A model generated the notes under the pieces. It saw only the letters and a list, made by a program, of their open reading frames with translations. It had not been told where the DNA came from and searched no databases. From the NCBI GenBank assembly GCA_030220185.1, contig JASPKZ010010276.1, positions 532,501-596,500 on the forward strand: 64,000 nucleotides of DNA, written 5' to 3'. Position numbers and translations under genes: made by a program. Origin of the DNA: Diploptera punctata (lineage: Eukaryota > Arthropoda > Insecta > Blattodea > Blaberidae). Positions 11,173 to 22,510 of the stretch are shown here, one piece after another. Position 1 is the stretch's first letter; each line of letters starts with the position of its first letter.

Positions 11173-11810
11173 AGGATTAATTATCATAACAGGGAAAATT
11201 TGGAAAAACCGCATTTAAACTAGCCGTGAAATATTTTCAAAGTCCTATTGAACAACAGTGCGCATGCGCCAGAATTTATAGAGCCAGCGTAACCTACAAT
11301 CGAACCACATCGATTATCATCCTCGATTACAATCCGTCGCTATGAAATTAAATGGCCAATAATTGCAATAAATCCCCAAATCTACATTAAAAAAATATTA
11401 ATAATATTAAAATTACCAAACGTTTATTAAACATGGGTGTACACTTACTTATCACTCCCTAAAGCTGATCCAACCAGCGATAACCCAAAACAGCGATAGA
11501 AAAATCATAGACTAAGTAATATAGAAAACAGCAGTTAGCATAACAATATTATCTAAGTGTCATAATATTGTGATTTGCATACCCCTCAGGGTCCTCATCT
11601 AGGGGATATGTGGATGGCGACCACAAGGTGCCCAAGCTGTGCAAAATATTTCTTCCACTTACTTGTGTTTTGCACTATTTTAACTTTACTATCTAACCTC
11701 TCTTGGTTAACGTTTGTTTTTTCAACCCCGATGCTATTAGGGCATCGGAGGGCTAGGGAATCTTTCCTTTCTTCCATTTCTTCTTTCCTTTATTTTCTTT
11801 TCTTCTCCAG
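11173..11810. other. Unassigned sequence
   Basis: No supported element. Open frames at 11575-11820 have no recognisable motif. Confidence 0.4.
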
Positions 11811-11878
11811 AAAAGCCTGACCAGAGGCTATAAGATGGCAGCCCCATCACTGGTCTTGCCTTCCTTTGGCCAGCAACC
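11811..11878 (-). repeat. Family H repeat fragment
   Basis: CCTGACCAGAGGCTATAAGA and GGCAGCCCCATCACTGG correspond to 60612-60676. See 57967-58110 for the sense copy. Confidence 0.45.
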
Positions 11879-13021
11879 AATCGAAGGGACTATTATTATG
11901 CTTTCAAGTCTTATACGAGAATTTCCTGAGGTACGCTGGAGGGAAAAAAGTTTCTATAGGATCGTAACAGGCCTTGGCCTAATACTTGGAAGGAAGAAGA
12001 AGAAGAAGAGAAGAAGCATATTTAAATAAATTCTTTAAAATTGTCTAATAATGTTATAAAAATGTTTAAAAAAGTTTAAAATATTAATTAATGTTAGTTA
12101 ATACACAAGAAGAGCTATAGTTTACAAGAATATAGCTGAAAAATCAAGCGCTAGTAGAAGTGCAGTTGAGCCGAAAATTTTAAAAAATATGTATCACTGT
12201 ATTCCTTATATACAATAAGAACTGGGTACGATTTGGAGAGAAAATACTACGTCATGTCATCAATTCCGCACCGTAAAGAAAAATACATTAACTCGCCATA
12301 TATCGTTTATTCACTATTATCATGTTTTAAAGCTTAATGATTTAAATTCCGAGGGGGTGTAGCATGTAAATGTACGTAAAAGATAAGAGATTATACTATG
12401 TTAATAGAATGGAATAATATTTTTTTAATTATTCTGATGATTAATTAGACTAAGAATTAAGTTAAAATAAGTATGTAGTCTAACAAAGTACGTATGTATA
12501 TATAAGTAAAATAAAGTGATCCCAGGACAGGCCTCGCGAAGCCTTGGAATATATCTGTAGTGCAGTAGTTTTTAAAGGTAAATCCAGTATTTCAAGTAGA
12601 AATTTGTTAAATATTGTAAATAGATACACTATCGGAAATTCCTTTGAAATCTACGTACAATAACAATTTTACAGTATTTTTCAATTATATGCATTTATGT
12701 TAAATTTTAAATGCTTGAATTCAAATGATCACCCAATCAAAACACATTTGTATTATTCATTAGTTTTAGAATGTATATGGCGACATATGAAATTAAAATA
12801 TTTAAAAATGTTTATAGCAATAATATAAAATCACAATAGCACGATTTGCTAATTACGTAAGCTGCTACATTCAATAACATTTTATTTATATTCTACAATA
12901 GAAATATTATCTGTTTTTAATAATGACTCAATATCTGAGCAAAGTGTACTTTATATCGTTATTGTTTTACGACCTGGCATTTAGTTTTGATGGTTTTTAC
13001 ACGCTTTATATTAGCTTGACC
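11879..13021. other. Unassigned AT-rich sequence
   Basis: Over 1.1 kb with no recognised repeat family, RNA gene or coding motif. Confidence 0.45.
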
Positions 13022-13258
<237 letters not shown>

Positions 13259-13259
<1 letters not shown>

Positions 13260-13582
13260 TAACGGAATATTTCAACGCGATTTTCACCCACTTAAAATCA
13301 TTGGATCGACTTGAAACTTTGTATACTTGTAAAGGACCCTTCACAATACAATAATTTCATATTGTTTAAACTCCTGGCCAGAACTATCAGAAAATCAAAA
13401 AAAAAGTGTCTTTGTATCTATGTAACGGAATCTTTGAACACGATTTTCACCCACTTAGAAACATTGGATCGTCTTGAAACCTTGTATACTTGTAAAGGAC
13501 CCGTGACAATACAATAATTTAATATTTTGTTTCTACAATCCTGGCCAGAATCATCAGAAAATCAAAATTAAAACTGGTATAA
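13259..13582. repeat. 162-bp tandem duplication next to the ATCT array
   Basis: TGTAACGGAA occurs at 13259 and 13421, followed in both by GATTTTCACCCACTTA, CATTGGATCG or ATTGGATCG, CTTGAAAC and TTGTATACTTGTAAAGGACC. The second unit is again preceded by TATCTA, a one-and-a-half unit remnant of the microsatellite, so the repeat unit probably includes ATCT at its start. The pattern resembles dispersed arthropod repeats with a microsatellite at one end. Confidence 0.85.
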
Positions 13583-13616
13583 TAGGTTGTGGACTTCTCG
13601 ACTTTTTAGTCAATCG

Positions 13617-13707
13617 TTGTAAAGAGCTGAGTTGGTAGAGCGGTGAACTGTAGTGGTATATAATTTCAGTAATCCGTAAGTCGCTGGTTCAAATCCGGCT
13701 GGGATGA
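13617..13707 (+). pseudogene. tRNA-Tyr(GTA)-like pseudogene retaining an intron
   Basis: GCTGAGTTGGTAGAGCGG matches the tRNA-Tyr D arm (A box), ACTGTAG carries a GTA anticodon followed by a ~16-nt intron-like insert ending TTTCAG, and GCTGGTTCAAATCCGGC is an intact T arm (B box). The acceptor halves (TTGTAAA and TGGGATG) do not pair, so a functional tRNA is unlikely. Alternatively it is the head of an unrecognised SINE, since T-rich sequence follows at 13708. Confidence 0.62.
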
Positions 13708-13805
13708 TTTTTTTAGAAGAGTATTACTTTTAGCTCATACTACAATAGTATCGAATTTAAAGATATTTACATTTTTATCTTATTCTGTAAAATATTAAAA
13801 CTAAA

Positions 13806-14287
13806 AAATAAATAATAGTTTTAAAAAACTAAACAACACGCTTTATTAGAAAATCGAACTAAAAAATTAAAAATAATTTTAATTTCCAACACGCTTGGGA
13901 TAAAACTAAAATGGCCAACAAAAAAAATTATATCTAACACATATAGAATAAAACCAGAGTTATCAACAAAAAAATAAGTTTACCATCAAAAGCGTGGGGT
14001 GCTCTATATCAATTAATATATTTGATAATAAACAGATATTGGTAAAAGTAAAGTCTCTAAGAAGGAAATGTAAAAATCGTAAAAAGCACCTCACGATTTT
14101 GATGGTAAGATTATTTTCTTTTTGTTGATAACTCTAGTTTTATTCTATATGTGTTGGAGATGATTTTTTTGTTGACCACTTTAATTTTATCCCAAACGTG
14201 TTGGAAATTTTAAATTATTTTTCACTTTTTAGTTCGGTTTTCTAATAAAGCGTGTTGTTTTAGTTTTTTTTTAAACTATTATTTTTA
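13806..14287. mobile_element. Fold-back element, ~480 bp palindrome
   Basis: Left arm (13806 to ~14005) is mirrored by the right arm (~14085-14287): AACACGCTTTATTAGAAAA pairs with TTTTCTAATAAAGCGTGTT, CCAACACGCTTGGGATAAA with TTTATCCCAAACGTGTTGG, and AGAATAAAACCAGAGTTATC with GATAACTCTAGTTTTATTCT. A loop of ~80 bp separates them. No coding. Arms this long suggest a fold-back transposon or MITE. TSD not evident. Confidence 0.8.
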
Positions 14288-15320
14288 TCACAACCTTTCC
14301 ATTGCGATTCTTACATGATTAGCTAAAATCACACCATCTCCACAGATGCAAACGCCATGACAACGCCTACAACTAAAAAACAAATAATTCTGGACAGATG
14401 AGATTAGAAACATTTTTACATTTCCTGTTTTCGTAAAGCAATATAATTTTTAAATAAACGAAGTTTATAATTTTCTTTTACATTTCACCACATAATATTG
14501 CAAGAAAATGTATCTCTTACACATTAAGAATTTGTTTTATTCTAAGAGTTTTTTTATTCGTTTGAATACAGTATCCTTACCTTGAATTTGAAAACTGTAC
14601 ATCCAATTTATATCAGATTTGCCACTAAATCATTGTCGTTCAGAAGGCAGGCATTACATCTTCTAATACAATTGTTGCGGATACATTAAAAAATGTTCGG
14701 AGCTGTCTTGATTGCGTTTTTAGCTGTAAAAATACATTCTCCAAAAACAACTTCACTGTCAATCACATCCTCAATATAAACCAAGTCCTTCACACGGCTC
14801 CAAAATAAATAAATAAATCCATGGGTTTAAAATCAGGAGACCTGGCTGGTCAATGTATGGGACTATAGTAGCCTATCTTGATCGACCTATCCAACCCCGC
14901 AGGAAATCGGGAATTTAAATATCTTCTTACTCTATAGTAGAAATGACTCGGAGAGCCCATCATAAATGAAAACATACGTTTACCGTACCTTCTAATTACA
15001 CATAATGAAAGAATTTTCTTTTTAGAAATATACTTCCTTTAGTATCAGTAAAAATTAACTGAAAATGTAGGGTTCAGTTAAATAATTTGCTCATATTCCT
15101 ACCAATAAACTAATTATCAATCGATATGTAGATTCTTTTTGTATAACTGCACGTGGATTTTCGTCCGTTCATATGTCTGAATCATGAAAATTAAACACTC
15201 CATCACGAGTGTGAAATAATCTTAGATCATTGCAAGAATATGTGATGTAAAGTTAGATGTCTCTTGGCACTGAGTGCGAAAATAATCAAAAAAGACTGCT
15301 CTTAAAACTGGTCATGAGGT
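14288..15320. other. Unassigned sequence
   Basis: No element recognised. Confidence 0.4.
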
Positions 15321-15488
15321 GTAAGATCAGGTTGAGAAACCCAGTTATAACGGCTGAGGACTCGAATTGCTGACCACATGTCACCCCTAAATTGCTAGAT
15401 GATCTTCCATCTCTATGATTAACACACATGGATGCGAGGTCTGCAGCCGTCTCGTAGGCCAAGGGCCTTCTAGGCCTGTCGCGCCTTG
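15321..15488 (+). mobile_element. SINE-D copy 2, 3' half only
   Basis: Shares AACGGCTG, CACATGTCACCCCTA, ATTAACACACATGGATG and AAGGGCCTTCTAGGCCTGTC with 8401-8745. The tRNA-like head is missing. Confidence 0.8.
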
Positions 15489-15549
15489 GAGTTGGAGAGG
15501 TAAGACGTACTATGCACGTTTAAAAGTGGTACGGGTACATTAATTGCTC

Positions 15550-15835
15550 TCGTAATGTTCCATGCATGATCCAATGAGATGTAGAACTTCTCGATCAATG
15601 CTTCTCGTACTACGAATTGGATTTCTACATAAATATTCAATATGTTTTCTTCAATGGCTGAAGTTTATGGTCTTCTTTGAAGTCCGCTATTTTCGAATAA
15701 GGAAAGAAGGCTCCCAGTTTCCTATAATCCTTGAGAAATATATTCAAATTGTTTTCCGATTTGGTTATCTTCTATGCGATAAACGTTGCCGTGACATCCT
15801 TCTTGCCGCACTTGAATTACTATTACTTCCTTCAT
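15550..15835 (-). pseudogene. Possible transposase remnant
   Basis: Minus-strand translation has segments FENSGL (~15690) and EENILNIYVEI (~15640), loosely resembling the linker region of mariner/IS630-like transposases with an N-terminal helix-turn-helix. Frames are broken. No TIRs were found, so the call rests on weak peptide similarity. Confidence 0.3.
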
Positions 15836-16424
15836 AAATCAACAACACGGAATTATGAATGACACAGTAAGTCAATTCATTTAAATGGCACTGGTATTAG
15901 TATGGTACGGAGTGGAGAGGGACATACGGACAAGGAGTTTGAACTCAGCTGACTTCTACGTACATATTATGGCTTGTAGGCTACTCAACCGTGTACAACC
16001 CTGCTGAACATGTTTCAACATCTCTCACTCCAGGTTATTAACAAATTTTCATTTAATTTCAGAATAAGCCATAAATAATATAGGTCTTTATTTTTAAAGC
16101 TAATATTAATTCCTTGATAGATACATTTAACCGGTACAACAGTACAGCATAAATAAAATATAACTTTTTTTTAGAAAACTATTAAGTTTTGACCGAAATG
16201 ACATTTTTTTATAGAGCGACCCCTACTAACGTGAAAAAGACGACTCTTATACCCCTTATACCCTGTATACACAGTGACAGGCACTTCACTCTGCTACGCT
16301 GAAGAATAGATCCTGGGAAGCAAGAGCCAAACTTTCTGTTTCACTATTAAGATTCATTGTTTTAATTTATTGTTATCATTGATTTGTCTACCCATAATTA
16401 TGAAATCGAAATAAAATTTGTAAA
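15836..16424. other. Unassigned sequence
   Basis: No element recognised. Confidence 0.4.
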
Positions 16425-16428
16425 AACA

Positions 16429-18060
16429 TTGACTTTGGAAAATGGAAATGGGTTGGTCATGTGAACACATTGGTGACCGACAGCTCTGCGTTGCACCCAC
16501 CGCTGCTGGACCGGACATTTCTGTCAGTAGGGTGGACTTTTAAATTTTAAACCGCGCTAGCACAGTATGGCTTTTACATCAATATATTTACAATGAATAA
16601 CAATAATGCATAAGTAAATCTTTATTAGTGTTCTCACAAGACCTTCTAGTAGAAATTGAGGGTTTGATAGCGTTGGAAACATTTACCTTTATGTAAAGGC
16701 AAAGTGCTAAAAGAGCATACGTAGCGAGTTTCTTTTCTTGTCTTCACTAAAATCGCGGAAAAGTTTTCAGGGTATTTTTTTCTTTCCAATCACAGTTGGT
16801 GTTAATTTATTTTTCTTAATGTCTTAGCCTCCCTGGTGGGTCGTGAGGTGGTCTCTTAGAAGTGGTTTCTTATCTCTCTGTCTTTCCTGGTCTTCTCTGT
16901 CATCTGTTCCTAATTTCACGACTGCCAAACAAGAGGCTGTTTCAAGCAAAAAAACTTCTATTTGACATTTTGCTGTTAGGATTTTGAAATTTATAGACCC
17001 TGAAAGCATTAAAGAGTGTACAATTCAGAAGCCACAATACAACTTTCTAACACCATTTCACTATTTTTCTAAGGATGGAGTAATATGATAGGTATTGGTC
17101 AGCCCTGTCTACACCCTTACATACTTGTTATATTGAAGTATTCAATAGGGCATTTTTACAACTTTACTCCTCCCACTCTCGTGTTGCCTGATGCAATGTG
17201 CTAACCATTCTTACGTCTCTTTTATCTTTCCATGTTTGTAGCAAAAGGTCCCCCTTACTACAAAAACACTTTCTCCTGGTTTGAGTTTATTTCCTGCTTC
17301 CACAAATGATTTTGGAAGCCCTCTGTTAATCTTTATTGCTTCAGAAGCTCTCGTCTTTCCTTCGAGCACATTTTCAGCTATAGCCACACTATTATAATAA
17401 TTATCCTGGTGGACATGATGCCACAGATATAAATTCGGCTCCAGAACGCAAAATAGAGTTTCTTTTAATTTTTCCGCTCTGCAAAATATATTTACAGGTT
17501 ACATACGTATCCCGTAATCGCCTAACTACCCGCACTAAAATTCCATATTTCACCAGCCGTCTATCATAAAATTGTAAACAATTCTATAAAGTTGGCAATT
17601 TCATAAAAGAGAAGAGAGGGGTACAAATACAACTAAAATTTATTTCACAATGAGAAGAAACAAAATTGAATGCCTCATTCAAAAGCGAAGAGGCAGGGAA
17701 GCCATAGAAAACGTAAAAACGGAAATCTCCGTGACCGGTCGTCTAGCGCTGGACATTTAAACACGGAGATCTCCGTGGCCCGTCACCAATGTGTTAAGGA
17801 GAGTGAATTATAGCATCACAAAAATTGCATTTGATTGGAACCCCCAAGGATTTAGAAGGCGAAGAGGAAAACCTAAGGCAACATGGAGTAATACCATCAG
17901 GGATGAAGCTGAACAGGCAGGAATGAATTGGAACGAAATTAAGGCATTGGAAAAATACAGAGTGCGTTGGCGAGCTTTTATCAAAGCCATAAACTTCTCA
18001 GTGGAGTGACCAGGATTACAACTACCACTGCATAATTATGGGCAATGACTTCCGTTAAGT
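16429..18060 (+). mobile_element. Non-LTR retrotransposon C-terminal fragment split by piggyBac
   Basis: Left part 16429-16465 reads KWKWVGHV, and after the piggyBac the frame continues at ~17794 with LRRVNYSITKIAFDWNPQGF, then RRRRGKPKATW (~17857) to FSVE* at 18009. W-x-GHVLRR followed by GKPKxTW is the C-terminal signature of many insect LINEs. The outer boundaries are not defined. The frame suggests insertion at a TTAA within this coding region. Confidence 0.78.
16466..17793 (-). mobile_element. piggyBac-like transposon copy 1, internally deleted
   Basis: Terminal inverted repeats CACATTGGTGAC (16466) and GTCACCAATGTG (ending 17793), with TTAA at 17794-17797; on the left only AA of the TTAA remains. 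The right subterminal region has the palindrome CACGGAGATCTCCGTG. On the minus strand, GVDRADQYLSYYSILRK (17115 leftwards) is a hallmark of the piggyBac DDE transposase C-terminal part. The N-terminal region is missing and frames are interrupted. At ~1.3 kb it is about half the size of an intact piggyBac. Matches 45231-46538 in opposite orientation. Confidence 0.9.
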
Positions 18061-18067
18061 CCCCTGA

Positions 18068-18097
18068 ATTTATATATATATATATATATATATATAG
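18068..18097. repeat. (TA)n microsatellite
   Basis: About 15 TA units just after the LINE C-terminal fragment. Confidence 0.9.
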
Positions 18098-18217
18098 TTG
18101 TATTCATCTGGTCAGTCCGGTTGCTTTCATGAGAACATTTAGTAATGTAGATTGCCCCCTGAAGGTGTTACTGGAACCTTGCCGGGTAAGACGAGTGAAG
18201 GGGCTGCATTCTTAACG

Positions 18218-19568
18218 TTCACCGATTTTTAAGAAATATAGCAGGATATACTCTGCTGGATAAGAAAAGGGATGAAGATGTAAGAAAGGAACTAAATATT
18301 TTCAAACTTACAGGTCGAAATATAGGAACGACGGGAAAGAACATATTGGTAGAATTCCAGAAGAGGAATTCCTAAAAAGTTAGTTAGACTTATACGAATG
18401 TGTCTAAATGGCTCAAAGAGTAGGGTGCGTGTAGGCAAACAGTTTTCAGACACTTTTGAAATCCAGAGTGGATTGAAGCAAGGAGATGCACCATCTCCTC
18501 TACTATTTAATTTTGTACTAGAGCATACCATTAAATCTTTAGAGAATGAGGAAGGCTTACAGCTGATTGGTATTAATAAGCTGTTACTTTATGCTCATGA
18601 TGTAGTACTACTGGCCGATAGCGAGGAGATACTAAAGGCCAACACGCACACACTATTGAGTAACACTAAGAAATTAGGACTGGAAGTAAATATCAATAAA
18701 AGTAAATATATGGTCACACGTACAAATTCAGTATATAATGGAAATGGACAGCTAATGACAAATGAGGGAAATTTTGAGGAAGTGGCTGAATTCAAATACC
18801 TAAGAACAATAAACAAAAACAGGAATGAGATCCACAAAGAAATTAAACATAGGCTCAATTTTGGAAATGCGTGCTATTATGCATTGCAGAGACTTTTGAT
18901 GTCCCAACTCCTTTCAAAAAACGTTAAGGTGAAAATATATAAAACTATTATTCTACCAGTTATATTATATGGGTGCGAAACATGGACTCTTACTTTAAGG
19001 GAGGAAAGGAGATTACGAGTATTTGAGAATAAAGTTCTTAGGAAAATTTTTGGACCAAAGAGAGATGAACAGACAGGTGAATGGATAAGACTACATAACA
19101 ATGAACTACATGGTCTTTATAGGAAGCCAGATATAATAAGAACAGTTAAGTCTCGTAGACTGCGATGGGCAGGACATGTTGCGCGTATGGGGAATGAAAG
19201 ACGTGCATGGAAACTTCTTGTAGGAAAGCCAGAAGGAAAACGCCCAGTTGGTAGACCAAGAATGAGGTGGGAGAACAACATTAACTATGATTTGAGGGAA
19301 GTAGATTATACAGGGAATGATTGGAAAGCATTAGCTCAGGATAGGGATGTATGGAGAGCTTATGTCCGCGCGGCCATGAACCTACGGGTTCGATAGTGCC
19401 AGTGAGTAAGTAAGTAAGGTTTCCAAAATTATTTCTAAATTATAAACCGCACGGAAGGGGAAATGTTGGACGCCCATACAGAAGATGGTCTGAACAATTT
19501 TAACAATTCTAGCTTTCATGAAAGCGGAACGAGCCAACAGGCTTAATCCCTGGATGATGATGATGATG

Positions 19569-19575
<7 letters not shown>
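18218..19575 (+). mobile_element. LINE family 2b 3' portion (GAT tail) split by an RTE copy
   Basis: 18218-18365 encodes FLRNIAGYTLLDKK and DEDVRKELNIFKLT, matching 63840-63950. After the RTE insertion, 19420-19575 continues in register with FPKIISK, then PHGRGNVGRPYRRWSEQF* (~19449-19503) and ends CTTAATCCCTGG followed by GATGATGAT. The same 3' end is found antisense at 29541-29685. 5'-truncated. Confidence 0.85.
18366..19419 (+). mobile_element. RTE-like LINE family 1, 5'-truncated copy with a mutated catalytic box
   Basis: Encodes the RT palm and C-terminal part: MCLNGSKSRVRVGKQFSDTF (18398), GLKQGDAPSPLLFNFVLE (~18473), then LLLYAHDVVLLADS (18580-18621) where relatives have YADD, YGCETWTLTLREE (~18968), and the terminal GHVARMGNERRAWKLL to NLRVR* (19396). 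The 3' tail is GTAAGTAAGTAAG. The frame is open for 332 codons, but the lost first catalytic Asp should abolish reverse transcription. Other copies: 24090, 26261, 30601, 31197, 31887, 48480, 50548. Confidence 0.92.
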
Positions 19576-19601
<26 letters not shown>

Positions 19602-19603
19602 TC
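19573..19603. repeat. (TA)n microsatellite after a GAT tail
   Basis: TATATATA run directly following the LINE family 2b GAT-repeat tail. Confidence 0.9.
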
Positions 19604-20266
19604 TAGGACTGAAAGAGAGATCGGGGCTCACTTGATTTAGGGAACATAGAAATTTCTCAGAATTACAGACAATTACTATGTCCGCTCTCTGGAAACCCTG
19701 AAGACGAAATACGTATCCTAGGAAATTGTGACCATTTGGAATATTGTAGGAGCTAGTTGTACCCGGAATGGTATCTAAACTGAAACACGCTACGAGTTAA
19801 TGGTAAATAAGTAGTAGAAAAAAGTACAACTAAATTAATCATGTTAGACGAAGAATTTCATTACAGAAGAATTTCCACAGTAGACGTAGTTTATAATTTA
19901 AAATAACTGATACTTTGCATAAACGTGGGCAAATTTGTGGTGTAGATGCGGAAAATAAACACAATACTTAGTTGTGAACAACTAAATATATGAAGTTCAA
20001 TTATTAATACTAAATAATTCTACTACTTAGCCTAATTGAGGTATTCGGTCGTAAAATGTGGTAACAGACAAAATGAAACATTTTGGGAAATCGATTGTTA
20101 AGTTTTAATGATAGCTAATATTACATACTTTGTTTTATCAAAAATCATCTAATTATGTTACACAAATATTTTGTGTCTATTGAGAAATAAAATTTTTATT
20201 AGCTGCTATTCATAATATGTTCACTCTGGATGTATGAATTAATGATAGAGGAGGGATACACGCATA
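19604..20266. other. Unassigned sequence
   Basis: Around 19785-19990 there are short resemblances to family N (TACGAGTTAATGGTAAAT, GCGGAAAATAA); otherwise nothing recognised. Confidence 0.4.
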
Positions 20267-20776
20267 TACACCGTGTCCCATTCAAACCTCCCACATTTAA
20301 ATTAATCATAACTCCCAAAGTATGTGGAATTATGAAATGAGGTTGGTATTAAAAGAAAGAGAAACTCAAAGACTTTTTGTTTTCATTGTTGCAGCTAATT
20401 CATCTGTCGCATGTTGGACAATAATGACATAAAACAAAATGGCGATTCCTCAGCAACGAGCACAAACTGTTTTCTGGTATGTAAAATACCTTGCGTTTGC
20501 GACTCCAGTACAAGATCTTCATGATTTACGAACCCGTATCGTTGATACAATTGCAACAGTACCATTGAACATGTTTGACAGAACATGACACGAAATCGAA
20601 TACAGACTTGATATTTTCGTGCTACTAATTGTGCACATGTAGAGGTGTTTTAGTGTGTGGCAATGAAAATTCTTTGAATTTCTGTTTCGTTTAATACCGA
20701 CCTCATTTCGTAATCCCGCATAATTTGTTACTTATGGTTAATTAAAATGTGGGAGGTTTGAATGGGACAACCTGTA
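20267..20776 (+). mobile_element. TA-flanked DNA transposon, internally deleted (mariner/IS630-like)
   Basis: Ends TACACCGTGTCCCATTCAAA (20267) and TTTGAATGGGACAACCTGTA (to 20776) are inverted, and the inversion extends ~90 bp inward. Each outer end carries TA, the usual Tc1/mariner-type target. Inside, the plus strand encodes transposase pieces: MAIPQQRAQTVFW (20441), DLHDLRTRIVDTIATVPL (~20516) and HEIEYRLDI (~20590), i.e. the N- and C-termini with the centre removed. I recall similar C-termini from insect transposases with a DUF4817 N-terminus. Related copy at 22511-23178. Confidence 0.75.
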
Positions 20777-21447
20777 CTTTGTTTTTCGTAAAAATATGAC
20801 TTTCTGTTGCCTAATAATTGTAATAAAAAACCACTTTGTTATTAATAATCTGCGGAACATAATAAAACATTTTTGGTTAATTCTAAATTATTCATTATTT
20901 TTATGTTTTCTAAAGTTCAGTTATCACACACTTAAGTATAGTTGATAAATGAAAAGTACAACATTTACTTTCTTTACATATATTAAATGCGGAAGGGGCT
21001 GAAAACTTGGTAAGTACAGTGCATACCTTAATTTACAAAAAACGGATTAAAAAGTAAATGTATATTTTCTTACATTTTTAGGACTAACTTGGATCCGATT
21101 AGTTTGCCTTCATATACAACATCATAGTCTAGGTCTTCATCTTCGTCATGACAAGAATAACTGTTGTCGGAAGTATTACAAACATTTAAAACACGAGATT
21201 TAAGTTCATCGCTGTAAAACAAACTATGTTGAGTTTTTGTAAGTTATAACGTTTTATATCCAAACACCTGACTGACATTATTCTTACAAAACAAAAACAA
21301 AATTTCTTAGAGACATTTTCAACAATGTATCAAATCAGCTGCAAGAAATCCGATCTTGCCAAGAATTTCAATGTAACAGTACAGTGCGATGCGAGGTTCT
21401 GAAGTGGTTTTTACAGAAGCGAGGAAATGTTTAAAACCGAGCGATAG
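20777..21447. other. Unassigned sequence
   Basis: No element recognised. Confidence 0.4.
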
Positions 21448-21775
21448 CGAAGTTTTTAGCCCATTTGCCTCAAAAAACGATGTAGACTCGCCGGCAGTTA
21501 AATGGTCTTCAACTCAGAAGATGGGGTACACTCGCTTAACTCTACTGTTATATATTTTGCAATATTTTGTACATCCCTAGGCAGAATAATATTTTGTTAA
21601 CATTTATGAATAGTAGATGAATGTGTTTTGGCCTTCGCCCTTATTGTGATCTCAAGTACCGTTATATTTTGTTTGTTTTGAATGTCTGAAAATTGACAAT
21701 ATAATTTATGGTAACTTAAATCCGGTTTCGGGGGAAATGCACTGAGCACTTAAACCAGAAGCGAATGGGTTAATT
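21448..21775 (+). mobile_element. Family M repeat copy 1 (possible TTAA MITE)
   Basis: Matches the reverse complement of 38684-39000 across ~315 bp (e.g. GACTCGCCGGCAGTTAAATG and CCGGTTTCGGGGGAAATG). Outer ends approximate inverted TTARCCCATT and AATGGGTTAA, and TTAA follows the right end. Non-coding. Confidence 0.6.
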
Positions 21776-22510
21776 TCCGAGGTTCTGTAAAACACTTCAC
21801 AAACGTGCGTTGTATATTATTTTTTGCGCGATGGTGCTTTCAAAATAATAAATAATACTTAAATTATAACATATTTGTTTGAAATATTTTTGCGTTCATT
21901 AAAAACAACTGACTAACGTTAACAGTGTGGGCAATGTTTATTAGTTGAGACTACAGCAGGCCGTGACAATAATCAGTCATTAAATGGCAGCAAGTAATTA
22001 TTTGTTTCATATTGTTTCAAATAAAGTTCAGTTCATTTAAAATGCAGTAATTTGTTTCGTATAATGTAGCCCTATATTAATACTACCCTTTGGATATATT
22101 TTTGCATATACATTGTACGTAATATACATAAAGGGCAGTGGTTTTACTTCCGAAATATAGGATGTTGAACTTTCAATCATGGTCGACATTGCTGTAAGTA
22201 CGACAAAACGAATTAACGCGCAAAAAAAATGCTACTATGTTCTTCGATCGAGTGTATCGATTGTTTAGTTTGAAACATAATTATAATGTTGTCTACTGTT
22301 TTTGTCTGTTTTATATTATTAGTAGACTTTCTGTTAATGATATGGACTGCCAACAGCGAATACAGAATGCTGCCCAACGATCCATGTGCAAATAACTCTG
22401 TTTTGTAACTCGTCCTTTTACTGAAAAGAAGTCCTACTGCTAGTAATTAAAATCATATTTATTCACTGCCTACTGGTTCCTAATTGTCTTCATCGCGTAT
22501 GGAGATACAA
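21776..22510. other. Unassigned sequence
   Basis: No element recognised. Confidence 0.4.

Noticed and set aside
12518..12580. Fragment of the LINE leader (GATCCCAGGACAGGCCT resembles ~36750)
   Set aside because: The match is short and does not extend.
19785..19990. Third copy of family N
   Set aside because: Only short matches (TACGAGTTAATGGTAAAT and GCGGAAAATAA) with no collinear middle; too weak to annotate.
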